Positions 50,001 through 59,121 of a DNA stretch of 64,000 nucleotides are shown here, piece after piece. Every line of letters starts with the position of its first letter. The first letter of the stretch is position 1. Under the pieces are notes generated by a model, which was not told where the DNA came from, searched no databases, and was given only the letters and a program-made list of their open reading frames with translations. The DNA comes from Speluncibacter jeojiensis. Its GTDB lineage: Bacteria > Actinomycetota > Actinomycetes > Mycobacteriales > Mycobacteriaceae. A program made the position numbers and the translations under genes. The stretch is taken from assembly GCF_029589495.1 (NCBI RefSeq), contig NZ_JAAIVF010000004.1:186001-250000 (forward strand), given 5' to 3'.

Positions 50001-50467
50001 GCGATGACAAGTGGACCGGCACGGTCGACTGGCTCGTCAGGGAGCTGCCGGGCCAGCCGGTCGGCATCATCGTCGACCTCGGCCCCAAGGAGTTCATCGC
50101 GCCTGTCTGCGGTGAGGACTGTGTGTCCCGGGACGCGGGCGAACACGTCTTCTGCGCGCAAGTGCACCTCCTCGAGGACGGCGTCTTCCTGGTCCGGCGG
50201 TCACGGCGGATGCTTCACAGGCTCCGGCTGAGCAGTCACCGCAGCGCGGGTCTCGTACTCGACACCTGGGTCCACGACGGCCACTTCGAGGATTGCACCG
50301 ACGGGTATCTCTTCACCCGGGACCACACGCTCGCGGCCCAGATCGTCGTAGCGTGGTTCCGCGACAACTCGGATGCGCCGCCACACAGCGAGATGGGCTG
50401 TGCTTACGAACTCGCCGATGTCCTTCCCGCCGAGGCGTACGAGGACGATCCGACATCGGGTGACTGA
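49997..50467 (+). CDS. Hypothetical protein in the GIY-YIG operon
   Basis: 156 residues, start overlapping the 48-residue gene. Soluble, with strand-rich N-terminus (GQPVGIIVDLGPKEFIAPVCG), three cysteines, an Arg/His-rich middle (RRSRRMLHRLRLSSHR) and an acidic C-terminus. No known family. Co-translated with the GIY-YIG protein, so a shared function is likely. Confidence 0.55.
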   Translation: MSDDKWTGTVDWLVRELPGQPVGIIVDLGPKEFIAPVCGEDCVSRDAGEHVFCAQVHLLEDGVFLVRRSRRMLHRLRLSSHRSAGLVLDTWVHDGHFEDCTDGYLFTRDHTLAAQIVVAWFRDNSDAPPHSEMGCAYELADVLPAEAYEDDPTSGD

Positions 50468-50623
50468 CCGCCACCCATGCCCCCCTGAGCGTGCGCAGAA
50501 TCCGCATCGCGCCCCATTTCCTTGCAGCGCGAAAACAGCGGCCGCGTACCAAAATGAAGTCCAGAATGGCACTACAAACCCGACCGCCGCGTTCACCTCG
50601 GCCACCACGGAAAGGGTGTGACG

Positions 50624-51577
50624 ATGTCGCAGCAACCCCCGGAGCCGCCCTCGGGCGGCCGGTATCCGTACGGCGGCGGCCCGGATGACCCATACCCCCA
50701 GCCGATGCCCGGCTATCCGCAGGGGTACCCACAATTCGATCCCTACCAGCCGCCACCGCCGCCTCCGAAGAAGAAGTGGCCGTGGGTGGTCGGAGGTGTC
50801 GGCGCGCTGGCCGTCCTGGCCTTGATCGTTGCCACCGGAGTCATCCTCGCCTCCGGCAACACCGGCAGTTCGCACTCCACCGCCGCGGGCGCACGCTCCG
50901 CGACGGCACCGGCGGTGGCACCACCGGTCGCCCCGCCGGCTCAGGCCGCCCCGACCAGCGAATCGGCCAGGACGACTTCGCGAGGCCTTCCCACCAACGG
51001 CATCCTCAAGGTGGGCACCGACATTCAGCCCGGCGAGTACCGGATCACCCCGGTCGACGCGAGCGGCGGCTACTGGGAACGTCTGTCGTGCGTCACGGGA
51101 GACTTCAGCTGCATCATCGCGAACGACAACGTCTCCGGTGACGGATACCTGTCCGTGCTGCCCAGCGACGTGGCCGTGAAGGTGCAGGGCCTCGAGCTCA
51201 CCCCCACCGGCGCACCGGCCCAGGGCCCGGCACCGACACCCAACCCGGTCGGCGCGACGCCCGCCGGCACCGACTCACAGGGCTTCGTCGGCAATTCCGC
51301 GGCACGCTGCAACGCGAACAACGACGCGGTCGCGATCGGTCGCACCGCCGGCTCGCTGATCGTGGTGTGCGAGACCGGGGTTGGCAGGTACTACTACAAG
51401 GGCGTCCGCGTCTCGGATGGCGCGGGGATCGAGATCGACGATCCGGTCCGCAGCGGTTCAGGGTTCGTCGCCACCAACAACGGAGTGCAGTACACGCTGA
51501 ACAGCAACGCGCTGACCATCACCAAGGGGTCGACACAGCTGTCCGACGAGCCGATGCTGCAGTACTGGTCGAACTGA
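50624..51577 (+). CDS. Proline-rich single-pass membrane protein with secreted domains
   Basis: 317 residues from ATG 50624 (GGAAAGGG upstream). Pro/Gly/Tyr-rich cytosolic N-terminus (PYGGGPDDPYPQPMPGYP, then PPPPPPKKK), one membrane helix (about 50-75), an Ala/Pro linker, then two extracytoplasmic segments. The first has NGILKVGTDIQPGEYRIT and YWERLSCVTG, the second GSLIVVCETGVGRYYYKGVR. The layout is common for cell-surface proteins of Mycobacteriales. Function unknown. Confidence 0.65.
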   Translation: MSQQPPEPPSGGRYPYGGGPDDPYPQPMPGYPQGYPQFDPYQPPPPPPKKKWPWVVGGVGALAVLALIVATGVILASGNTGSSHSTAAGARSATAPAVAPPVAPPAQAAPTSESARTTSRGLPTNGILKVGTDIQPGEYRITPVDASGGYWERLSCVTGDFSCIIANDNVSGDGYLSVLPSDVAVKVQGLELTPTGAPAQGPAPTPNPVGATPAGTDSQGFVGNSAARCNANNDAVAIGRTAGSLIVVCETGVGRYYYKGVRVSDGAGIEIDDPVRSGSGFVATNNGVQYTLNSNALTITKGSTQLSDEPMLQYWSN

Positions 51578-51800
51578 GGTCCTGCGGCCGAAGAGAGCGG
51601 AGTTTACCTCGCCAGCACGCTGGGCGCGGTGTCGCACCACACTGCACCGCAGCCACGGATGCCCGCTATGCCAGGGGAGTTCGAGCTACAGCGGCGACCA
51701 CCGCTCCGGCTGTCAGCACAAGAATCGCGGCTGTGGCAGTCACGCCCTTCAAGATGGTGGCACCCGCCGCGCATCCTTCTGCGTCGGTGTGCGCCGAAAT
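51578..51800. other. Gap between convergent surface protein and cassette C
   Basis: 223 bases. No independent gene is supported. On the minus strand, the frame of the DUF3558 gene continues past its TGA (51803-51801) for 44 codons and spells a membrane helix (GVTATAAILVLTAGAVVAAV) before TAG. This is either chance, a remnant, or a readthrough extension (see findings). Confidence 0.4.
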
Positions 51801-52325
51801 TCACCGCGGGAGGTCGGGGCTCAGAGCTTTCGCAATATCAGTCGCCTTGTCGCAGGGAGCCTGTGGCGCAGCGCCGACCGAAGTGTTACCGACGACGACC
51901 GAGACGACCCCCTGTTGGACACCCAGGATGATGCCGCAATCCTCATCAAAGGATGACTGCGGAGAAGTGAACTTCGCCGCCTTGTTCCAGCCGCTCAGGT
52001 CCACCGGAGTGAAGTCGACGTACGAACTGTTCCCTTGCGCATCTTCGAAGGAGTACCCGTGTGACTCCACGGTGAGGGTGTACCAATCGCCGTCCCATGA
52101 GCACGAGCGGTTCTCCTCGTCCTGCACGCTGATGTCGTTGTATTTCGAGAGCGTCAGCCTGTCGCCGATCGCGGAGAGTTGGGACTGCGTGAGCTGACAG
52201 GGGTCGAATACGGAGCGGTCGCCCGCGGCGTCGTGACCCGCACGAGGAGCGGCACTTCCGCATGCGGCCACGGACAGTGCCGCGACTACGCCAGCGCCAG
52301 TGGCGACCAGCCAATTGCGGTTCAC
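51801..52325 (-). CDS. DUF3558-type lipoprotein (copy C)
   Basis: 174 residues from a GTG overlapping the small helical gene stop. Signal peptide with lipobox SVAACG (cysteine at 22). The mature part opens VFDPCQLTQSQLSAIGDRL (DUF3558), with further cysteines in RSCSWDG, DCGIILG and APCDKATDIA, matching the four-cysteine plan of copies A and B. Exported lipoprotein of unknown role, last gene of cassette C. Confidence 0.85.
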   Translation of the reverse strand: MNRNWLVATGAGVVAALSVAACGSAAPRAGHDAAGDRSVFDPCQLTQSQLSAIGDRLTLSKYNDISVQDEENRSCSWDGDWYTLTVESHGYSFEDAQGNSSYVDFTPVDLSGWNKAAKFTSPQSSFDEDCGIILGVQQGVVSVVVGNTSVGAAPQAPCDKATDIAKALSPDLPR

Positions 52326-52681
52326 GCTCCGTATCCTGCCCTTCTGATGCCAGCCGCAGATTCGCCTTCAGCCTGTCCGTACCGATCACCGATTTTCCGG
52401 AATACATCGCCCATCTCGGTTGCGACGGCGATCCGATCCCGAAGGTTTGACAGCAGGTCGTAGTAGGAACCCCCGCCGACCGCGAGCTGCTTGAACTTCT
52501 CACCCAGTTGCATTGCCGAAGGCAATGTTCCGTACCCGTCGGTGCGCCCCAGAAGTTCGGCCTGCTTTTGCAGCTTTTTCAACTCTTCGACGTGCGCGTC
52601 ACACCGGTCCGCGCACTGCTTCGCCACCCCGGGCTCCAGCCACAGCTCCCCGCGTCGACCGACCCGGAAATCTGCTTCCAC
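52322..52681 (-). CDS. Small helical ESX-cassette protein (copy C)
   Basis: 119 residues from GTG 52681; no clear ribosome site, so the start is uncertain. It shares GYGTLPSAMQLGEKF and the C-terminal AEGESAAGIRRAG helix with copy A (GFGDIPSAQALQAGF; AEQSNARDIR). Long helices throughout, no W-x-G. It starts 30 bases after the EspG-like gene and overlaps the DUF3558 gene. Confidence 0.7.
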   Translation of the reverse strand: MEADFRVGRRGELWLEPGVAKQCADRCDAHVEELKKLQKQAELLGRTDGYGTLPSAMQLGEKFKQLAVGGGSYYDLLSNLRDRIAVATEMGDVFRKIGDRYGQAEGESAAGIRRAGYGA

Positions 52682-52711
52682 CGATCCAACTGGCTCGTCA
52701 CCGCTCCCCCT

Positions 52712-53482
52712 TCATCCCCGCACGACCTGCCCGTCCAGCACCCGCGCGACCATACCCTCGACCGACTCGGCGATCTGCGGCCTCGACGCCGCACCGACCG
52801 TGACCATCTGCCCCAATCGCAGTAGATACCGCCCGTCGTCGGAATGATCGACGTACTGCACCGCCTCACTGCGCCGCCCCAGCCCGACCCCGTGCGACAC
52901 GATCAGATCACCCATGCCGTCGCACGGCGCCGACAGGAACCGCCGCCACCGCGCCCGCTCGGTCGGCTCCGCGCCGGCCGACACCAGGTACGACCTGGCG
53001 CGCTCGTCCTCGTCCGGCTGCTCCTGTAGTTCGGCCGGCGAGACGCGCAGCGGCCGTTGCCGTCCCGGGTCGGCGGACGGCAGCAACTGCACCACCCGCC
53101 GCGCCATCTCCTCGGCTGCGCAGGTCCACACCAGCACATCAGCGCCGACGTCGTCCGTCGCGCCGGGCAGTTGCGCCAGCACGACACCGTCACCGCCGCG
53201 GCGGGCGCCGAGGATCCGCACGACCATCGGCCGTGGCACACGGACCATACCCAACACCTCGACCCGCACCTGCGCGTCGGCGATCATCGGCGCCACCTGG
53301 TCGAGCCGCCGATCCGCCCGGGCCTCGAGCGAGCGTCGCGCCGCGTCCATCTCGGAGCGGTAGTCATCCCACGTCGGCGCGTTGCCGTAGTACGAGATCG
53401 GGTGCGGCAGTTCGTCGAATCCGGTGCGCTCCCACAGCGCCGCGAACTCGCGGCCGGTCAGCCGCCAGCGCGCGCCGCTCAC
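52712..53482 (-). CDS. EspG-like ESX chaperone (copy C)
   Basis: 256 residues from GTG 53482, overlapping the PPE-like stop by four bases. Opens with RWRLTGREFAALWERTGFDE and LPHPI, and ends YVDHSDDGRYLLRLGQMVTV, the same start and end patterns as copies A and B. Presumed cytosolic chaperone for the adjacent PPE-like protein. The gene itself is intact although its partner is frameshifted. Confidence 0.7.
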   Translation of the reverse strand: MSGARWRLTGREFAALWERTGFDELPHPISYYGNAPTWDDYRSEMDAARRSLEARADRRLDQVAPMIADAQVRVEVLGMVRVPRPMVVRILGARRGGDGVVLAQLPGATDDVGADVLVWTCAAEEMARRVVQLLPSADPGRQRPLRVSPAELQEQPDEDERARSYLVSAGAEPTERARWRRFLSAPCDGMGDLIVSHGVGLGRRSEAVQYVDHSDDGRYLLRLGQMVTVGAASRPQIAESVEGMVARVLDGQVVRG

Positions 53483-54590
53483 GCCCCGATCACCGGCGGC
53501 ACCACCTTCGGCAACTCGCCGATCAGCTCGTTGCCGTTGTCGATCGTCACCAGATACGACGCGGGGCGGTACTCCTCGTCCTCATCCTCACCGGAGTGGC
53601 CGCCACGCGGCATCGTCGAATGGGTACTGCTCGCTGCGCGACCGGACTGTGCGCCGCCGACACCACCCACGCGCGGCGCCGCAGTCGACTCGGACTCCGA
53701 ACCGCCGACGTCCCCGCCGGATCGGCCGACTGCCCCGAACCAAGTCCTGTACCGCCGGTGGCGCCGGCACCGTCACCTGAGCCGGAGTGGTTGCCGGACA
53801 ACGGGTTCACCCCATCGGCTGCGGGCACCTGGCCGTCCTGCGGCCCACCGCCAGTCGCCGAGCCGTCTGCACCGGGCGCCGAACCGCCGCCGTGGAGACT
53901 GTCGAAGCCCGTTGCACCGCCGGTAGATCCACCTGATGATCCCGCGCCACCGCCGAACGGGACACCCGCACCGCCCGGACCGCCGCTGACCGGATCCACC
54001 GGTTTCGTGAGCGCGGGCACGCCGTTGTCGGATGCCGCGACCCCCGGCTGATAGACCGTGGTCATCACCCGCCGCGCCGCATCCCGCGCCGCGTTGAGTT
54101 CCTGGTTGTGCGCGCTGACCAATCCCTGATGCCAGCCACCCGGACCGGCCGGGCCGTCGCCGAAGCCGATGAAGTGCCCGACGCCCTGCAGCAGCGACGA
54201 CGCGCCGGTCACACCGTCGTCGACCCGCGCCGGGAACTGGCTGACCGTCTGCGCGATGCTCTCGCCCGACTCGGCGACCTTGCCCCCGATCGCCTGCACC
54301 GTCGTGGCGGATTCGCCGCCGTCGCGCGCGAAGCTGCCCACACCGGCTCCCGCCGCGTCCGCGCCGACGCCGCTCCACCCGTTCCCGATGACCTTGCTGA
54401 TGTCGTCCTGAAGGGATTGCTCCTGCTGCGCCAGCGCTGCGCCGAGCGACTGCCATGCCCGCGCGCGACCGCTGATCGGGTCCGCCTTGAGCGTGTCGAC
54501 ATGCGAGCGGATTGCGTCGTACGACCAGTCGCCGAACGGCTCACGCGCCGCGACACCCGGCGGAACCGTTCCCCCGACTTGACCACCCAC
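53479..54590 (-). pseudogene. PPE-like/WXG Gly-rich type VII substrate (copy C), one frameshift
   Basis: The N-terminal ~200 residues are helical with W-x-G in GNGWSGVGADAAG; a Gly/Ser-rich part follows. The frame breaks at a run of four G (53712-53715): adding one G restores GDVGGSESESTAAPRVGGVGG and leads to the conserved tail EYRPASYLVTIDNGNE and VVPPVIGA ending at 53479. A single-base slip in a homopolymer could be real or a sequencing error. The start is uncertain: GTG 54590 (AGGGGAGG upstream) or ATG 54632. Confidence 0.7.
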
Positions 54591-54741
54591 GCGACCCACC
54601 CCTCCCCTGAAACTTCCCCGAGCCCGATCCATCGGGGCGCGAACAGGTTACCGGACTGGCTATCGACCGGACCGAATCGGACGGCGCCGCGGACACCTCT
54701 TGCCGGGTACTGCGCAGCAACAGACGCTCACGACTTGCAGC

Positions 54742-55161
54742 ACACATGGTCTGACGCTGCTCGTATTCGATCTCGTGCGCGGCACGCAGCGCCTCGGCCG
54801 GCCCGAACAGCTCGGCCAGGAAGGCACCGGTCATGTCGATGTCGGCTGCCACGCCGGACGACGTCCACCGATCGCCGTCGTGCACCCACTGCACGCCGTA
54901 CACCCACTCGACGTCGTCGCCCTGTCCCGACACCCATTCGAAGGCGATCTTGTTCGACGTCGCGCGGTACCCGTCGAGCAGCCCGGCGGCGGCCAGCACA
55001 CCCGATGCCGTGCACACGGAGGCGACGATCTCAGCCTTCGCCGCCCAGTCCCGCAACCAGCCGAGAAAGTGATCGTCGGCGGCCAACGCCCGTGTCCCGA
55101 TCCCGCCGGGCACCAGGACGACGTCGGGAGTCGCGGCGTCGCGGTAACTCGTCGTCGTCAT
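54742..55161 (-). pseudogene. DJ-1/PfpI family gene, truncated at both ends
   Basis: About 140 codons match the middle of DJ-1/PfpI proteins: PDVVLVPGGIGTRAL, the nucleophile elbow VASVCTASGVLAAAGLLDG, then ATSNKIAFEWV and DIDMTGAFLAELFGPAEALR. The N-terminal strand (usually opening the domain) is missing. After IEYEQRQTMC the frame becomes meaningless instead of ending in the family's DPFA-type tail. An open frame covers it (54541-55206) but its ends are not family sequence. Compare the C-terminal fragment at 41147. Confidence 0.65.
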
Positions 55162-55229
55162 GTGTCGGTGCTCGACACCGCCCGCCGCGCGCGCCATTCT
55201 TGACACATCACCGACGCCGGGAGGTTGCG

Positions 55230-55568
55230 ATGGCCGACAACGACACGATCCTCTACGACGACGGCGCGATCCGCTGCGACGAGCGGCAGCTGACCATCCG
55301 CCGCTACTACCCGTGGGGTGACAAGCGGATCCGCTACACCGCGATCGACGGCGTCGAGCGATTGCCGCTGACCGGCGTGCACAAGGCCCGCAAGTGGCGG
55401 ATCTGGGGTTCGGGCGACTTCGTGCACTGGTGGAACCTCGACACCGGTCGTCCGCACAAGGACACGGCGCTCGTGATCGACGTCGGCATGCGCATCTACC
55501 CGACCATCACCCCGGACGATCCGGACGCCGTCGAACGCATCCTCACCGAGCACATCATCCGCGCCTGA
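55230..55568 (+). CDS. Small conserved hypothetical protein (PH-like)
   Basis: 112 residues; ATG 55230 follows a GGGAGG site. Strand-rich: DTILYDDGAIRCDERQLTI, RIRYTAIDGVERLPL, WRIWGSGDFVHWWNLD, then a short C-terminal helix (PDAVERILTEHII). The pattern resembles bacterial PH-like domains. It stands alone ahead of the exopolysaccharide cluster. Function unknown. Confidence 0.7.
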   Translation: MADNDTILYDDGAIRCDERQLTIRRYYPWGDKRIRYTAIDGVERLPLTGVHKARKWRIWGSGDFVHWWNLDTGRPHKDTALVIDVGMRIYPTITPDDPDAVERILTEHIIRA

Positions 55569-55635
55569 CCTCGATTCACCGCGCGCACTTCTCGATCAAC
55601 TCGTAATGTGACGCGTGTCGACTCGAGGAGGACGG

Positions 55636-57612
55636 ATGTCCGAACGTGTACGTCACCGCGGCGGGCTGCTTGCCACCGTTGCGACCGTCGCCGCGACCCT
55701 CGCCGTCGCCGGGTCTCCATCAGCCCTCGCGCAGCCGATCGCGGTGCACCAGGACGCGACTCTCGACCTACCCCAGGTCGGCTTGGGGCAGACGCTGAGC
55801 TTCCCCGGCCGGGATGCGACGGTGAGCCTGAACATTCCTGTCCCCCAAGGCATGACGCCGTCGGCTCTGCGCGGCACCATCCAGGTTCCGGCCGGAGCCG
55901 GCCGCGGCTGGATCGACGCGGTCGCGAACGGCCGGATCCTCAGCCGCATCGAGGTGCCCGCGGGCGAGCCGACCGCCCCGGTGACAATTCCGCTCGCCGG
56001 GGTGCCGATCGCCGACAACGCCGCCCAGGTGCAGTTGCGCTCGCACCTGGCGCCGCTCGACGACCACTGGTGCGACGAGGACTGGTGGGACAACGCGCTT
56101 GCGATCCGCGACGCCGCGGTCGACTACACGGGTGACGAGGTCCAGCCGGCGGTGATCGCCGACTTCCTGCCCCCCGCGCTCGAGCGGCTCGACCTCTATG
56201 TGCTCGCCAACCCGACCGCCGACGAGTCCGCGGCCGCATTGGAGTTCGGCACCGCGATCACCGCGCACTACGCGAACCAGCGCACGGTCGTCGACCTGCG
56301 GGCTCTCGCGCCCGGGCAGACGATGCCCGACCAACCGGTGGGCCTGCTCGAGCGGCAGGTCGTCATCGCCGAGTCCGACAATGCCTCCGCACGCCTGGAC
56401 CGGTCCCCCGGCGGGGTTCCGGTCCTCACGCTGTCGGGTCGGGGCAGTTCGCTGTTGGACCAGACCCGGTTGCTGGTCGACTCGCTCGACAAGATCGTGG
56501 TCGCGTCGAAGGCCACGGCGGGCGCCCTGGACACCGCGCCGGTGCTGGCGCCCGACAGCACCACCCTCGGCGATCTGGGCGTCACGCAGCTGAGTTCGAC
56601 AGCCGCCGGCCGTGCGCGGGTGACGATCGGCCTGGACCAGACGCGGCTCGGCCGGTCCTCGGACAACGTCACCGTGCATCTGCTCGGCAACTACACGCCG
56701 CTGCCGAACACCCAGAACGGTCAGATCACCGTCACCGTCGGCGACACCACGCTCGCGCATTGGCCGGTCGACGACAGCGGCCGCATCGACCAGCAGATCA
56801 CGATCCCCAACGCCCTGCTCGCGCGCTACACCCAGATGGTGGTGACCCTGCAGGTCGCCGGCGCGATGACGTGCGGATCCACCCAGCCGGCAACGCTGTC
56901 CATCGACCCGGCGAGCCCGGTCACCAGCGACACCGCCTCGCCGCCGGTCCCGGCCGGATTCGGCGCACTGCCGCAGGCGCTGATGCCGACCGTGGACGTG
57001 GGCCTGCAGCAGAACACCTTCGCGAACCTGCAACGCGCCCTGATCCTCACCACCGGCTTGCAGGCAATGTCGGTCAATCCGATGCGGCCGCAGCTGGCCT
57101 CGTTCGACGACGCCGTCAACTCCACGTCGCCGACGATTCTCGTCGCTCCCGACGGCAACCTGCCGAACTCGATCAAGCTGCCGCTGTCGCGTACCGGGAA
57201 GGACACCGTCCAACTGGCCGACCCGAACGGTTCCGGCCCCGCGCGCACCGTGGATGTGCCGTCGCTGCAGTTCGGTTCGGTCCAGACCACCTGGGACGCG
57301 AACCACGATCGGATGCTGCTCGTCGCGACGTCGACGGCGGTCCCGGGTGACCTCGACCGGATCCTCGACTGGCTGCACGCCGACCACGACCGCTGGTTCA
57401 CCCTCACCGGTGACGTGCTTTTCCAAAGCGGCGACCGTGGACCGGTGGACCTGTCGTCGTTCCCGCCGCCGAACCACCAGGTGGCCGCGCCGTCCCAGGG
57501 CACTCCGGTCCGTGGCATCCTCACCGCCGCGGGAGCCATCCTGATCGTCGGCCTCCTCGGAGCGGCAGCCGTGTGGATCGGGATGCGGCGCAAGTCCCGG
57601 TCGAACTCCTAG
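55636..57612 (+). CDS. BcsB-like cellulose synthase periplasmic subunit
   Basis: 658 residues; ATG 55636 has GAGGAGG in front. Sec signal peptide (to about residue 33, ALAQP), a long extracytoplasmic region of beta-rich repeats (LDLPQVGLGQTLSFPGRDATVSL) and one C-terminal membrane helix (about 630-650) with a basic tail. This is the BcsB architecture: in Gram-negatives BcsB hands the new glucan from BcsA across the periplasm. It heads a four-gene plus-strand operon with a GT2 synthase. Confidence 0.75.
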   Translation: MSERVRHRGGLLATVATVAATLAVAGSPSALAQPIAVHQDATLDLPQVGLGQTLSFPGRDATVSLNIPVPQGMTPSALRGTIQVPAGAGRGWIDAVANGRILSRIEVPAGEPTAPVTIPLAGVPIADNAAQVQLRSHLAPLDDHWCDEDWWDNALAIRDAAVDYTGDEVQPAVIADFLPPALERLDLYVLANPTADESAAALEFGTAITAHYANQRTVVDLRALAPGQTMPDQPVGLLERQVVIAESDNASARLDRSPGGVPVLTLSGRGSSLLDQTRLLVDSLDKIVVASKATAGALDTAPVLAPDSTTLGDLGVTQLSSTAAGRARVTIGLDQTRLGRSSDNVTVHLLGNYTPLPNTQNGQITVTVGDTTLAHWPVDDSGRIDQQITIPNALLARYTQMVVTLQVAGAMTCGSTQPATLSIDPASPVTSDTASPPVPAGFGALPQALMPTVDVGLQQNTFANLQRALILTTGLQAMSVNPMRPQLASFDDAVNSTSPTILVAPDGNLPNSIKLPLSRTGKDTVQLADPNGSGPARTVDVPSLQFGSVQTTWDANHDRMLLVATSTAVPGDLDRILDWLHADHDRWFTLTGDVLFQSGDRGPVDLSSFPPPNHQVAAPSQGTPVRGILTAAGAILIVGLLGAAAVWIGMRRKSRSNS

Positions 57613-57627
57613 GGGACGGTGCGGCGC

Positions 57628-59121
57628 ATGACCACGGTCACGGAACCGCGCACGACACCACCGGCGCAGCGGCGCGCGCTCCCCATCCTGGTCGGGCGAT
57701 GGGTGCTCATCCTGGCCTGCCTGGTGCTCGGGTTCTGGCGGTCGACGCTGCGCACCATCCCCGACTTCAACGAGACGGGCCTCCTCGGCTACCTGGTGTT
57801 GATGCCGCTGGTCGGCCTGCCGATGGCCATCGGCATCACCCGGCGTCGGCGCGGCGAGTTGCCGATCCACGACCGGGAGGTCGACCACATCGTCGGCGCG
57901 CTGGCGCTGGGGGTGTCGCTGGCGATCTCGTTCTGGCTGGTGCCGCGGTATCAGGAAGAGTTCCTGCTGCTGCGCCTGGACCTGCTGTCTGCGGTGGTGT
58001 TCGTCTTCGGCGCGTGCGTGTTGCTGTTCGGTACCCGGGCGACCTGCCGGTACTGGCCGGCCTGGGTGACTTATCTGGTGTTCACCCCGTGGGGCTACCG
58101 GACACTGGTCATCTCGCTCGGCGGATCGTGGTTCGCGGCGGGCGCCACGTCGGTGACGATGGTCGCCGTCGCCACCGCCGTCGCCGTCGGGCGCACCTGG
58201 AAGCGCGGTGTGATCGCCGGGCTGGTCACGCTTGCGGTGGGTCTGGTTCTGGTGGCGTTGATGGATGCCGTCGCCCCCCACCCGACCTCCCCGTTCCTGC
58301 GCTCGGTCCCCGCGGTGATCGTCGCCGCCGCGGTCTGCCTGACGTATTTGTTCCTCGTCGCCAGAAGCGGTGCCGCCCCGGGATCCGCCATCCGGTCCCC
58401 CCGGATGCCGACCGTCCGGAAGATCGGTGTCGCCGTCGCCATCCTGCTCGCCGCCACCGCGGCGCAGGTGATCTCCCCGCTGCCGCCGCCGGTGAACGTG
58501 CACATCGACCCCGGTCCTCCCGAGGCGGCCGGCGAGACCTCCCTGCTGGTGCCGCCCGGATGGACGCAGACCGCGACCGAGGCCGTGGACTGGGCACCGC
58601 AGTTCTTCGGCGCGGACGCCACCCTGGTCCGCCAGATGATCCAGGCCGATCAGGTGAATCCCGAGTGGGACACCAAGAACCGGCGCCGCGCCGTGGTGGT
58701 CGACAACCTGCGCACCCATCAGCCGGCCACGCTGGCGGTCTACCCCGGGGAGGCGCTGTATTCGACGCTGGGCAGCCGGCGGTCCGAGACGATCGACGTC
58801 GATCTCGGGCACGGCGTGACCGGCCGCTTGTACACCGTCGTCGACGAGAACCTCTTCCTCACCTGGACGAAATTGCAGTTCATCTGGTCCCGCGGCGACG
58901 TCATCCAGGTGGTGAACCTGCTGTCGGTGGACAACCACGACCCGGGCGCGACGTTCCCGGCACTGAGCCCGCAGACGGCGGCTGTCGCGAGCCAGGCGCT
59001 GAACGTGCTCCTGCGAGGCAACGCGATCCAGATCGACAAGAACCCGCACTACAAGGACCGGAACCTGCTCACCACGCTCGGGCGTGAGCTGGTCGCGGAG
59101 CAGTGGAAGGCGGCGGAGTGA
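57628..59121 (+). CDS. Polytopic membrane protein of the exopolysaccharide operon
   Basis: 497 residues; ATG 57628 is used (a GTG at 57619 lies too near the AGGGGA site). About eight membrane helices (20-300) are followed by an extracytoplasmic C-terminal domain (PPGWTQTATEAVDWAPQFFG to the end). The N-terminal helices faintly recall exosortase-type proteins, and the C-terminal part recalls EpsI-like partners, but catalytic residues are not clear to me. It starts 15 bases after the BcsB-like gene and overlaps the GT2 gene by four bases. Role in export or processing is inferred. Confidence 0.55.
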   Translation: MTTVTEPRTTPPAQRRALPILVGRWVLILACLVLGFWRSTLRTIPDFNETGLLGYLVLMPLVGLPMAIGITRRRRGELPIHDREVDHIVGALALGVSLAISFWLVPRYQEEFLLLRLDLLSAVVFVFGACVLLFGTRATCRYWPAWVTYLVFTPWGYRTLVISLGGSWFAAGATSVTMVAVATAVAVGRTWKRGVIAGLVTLAVGLVLVALMDAVAPHPTSPFLRSVPAVIVAAAVCLTYLFLVARSGAAPGSAIRSPRMPTVRKIGVAVAILLAATAAQVISPLPPPVNVHIDPGPPEAAGETSLLVPPGWTQTATEAVDWAPQFFGADATLVRQMIQADQVNPEWDTKNRRRAVVVDNLRTHQPATLAVYPGEALYSTLGSRRSETIDVDLGHGVTGRLYTVVDENLFLTWTKLQFIWSRGDVIQVVNLLSVDNHDPGATFPALSPQTAAVASQALNVLLRGNAIQIDKNPHYKDRNLLTTLGRELVAEQWKAAE

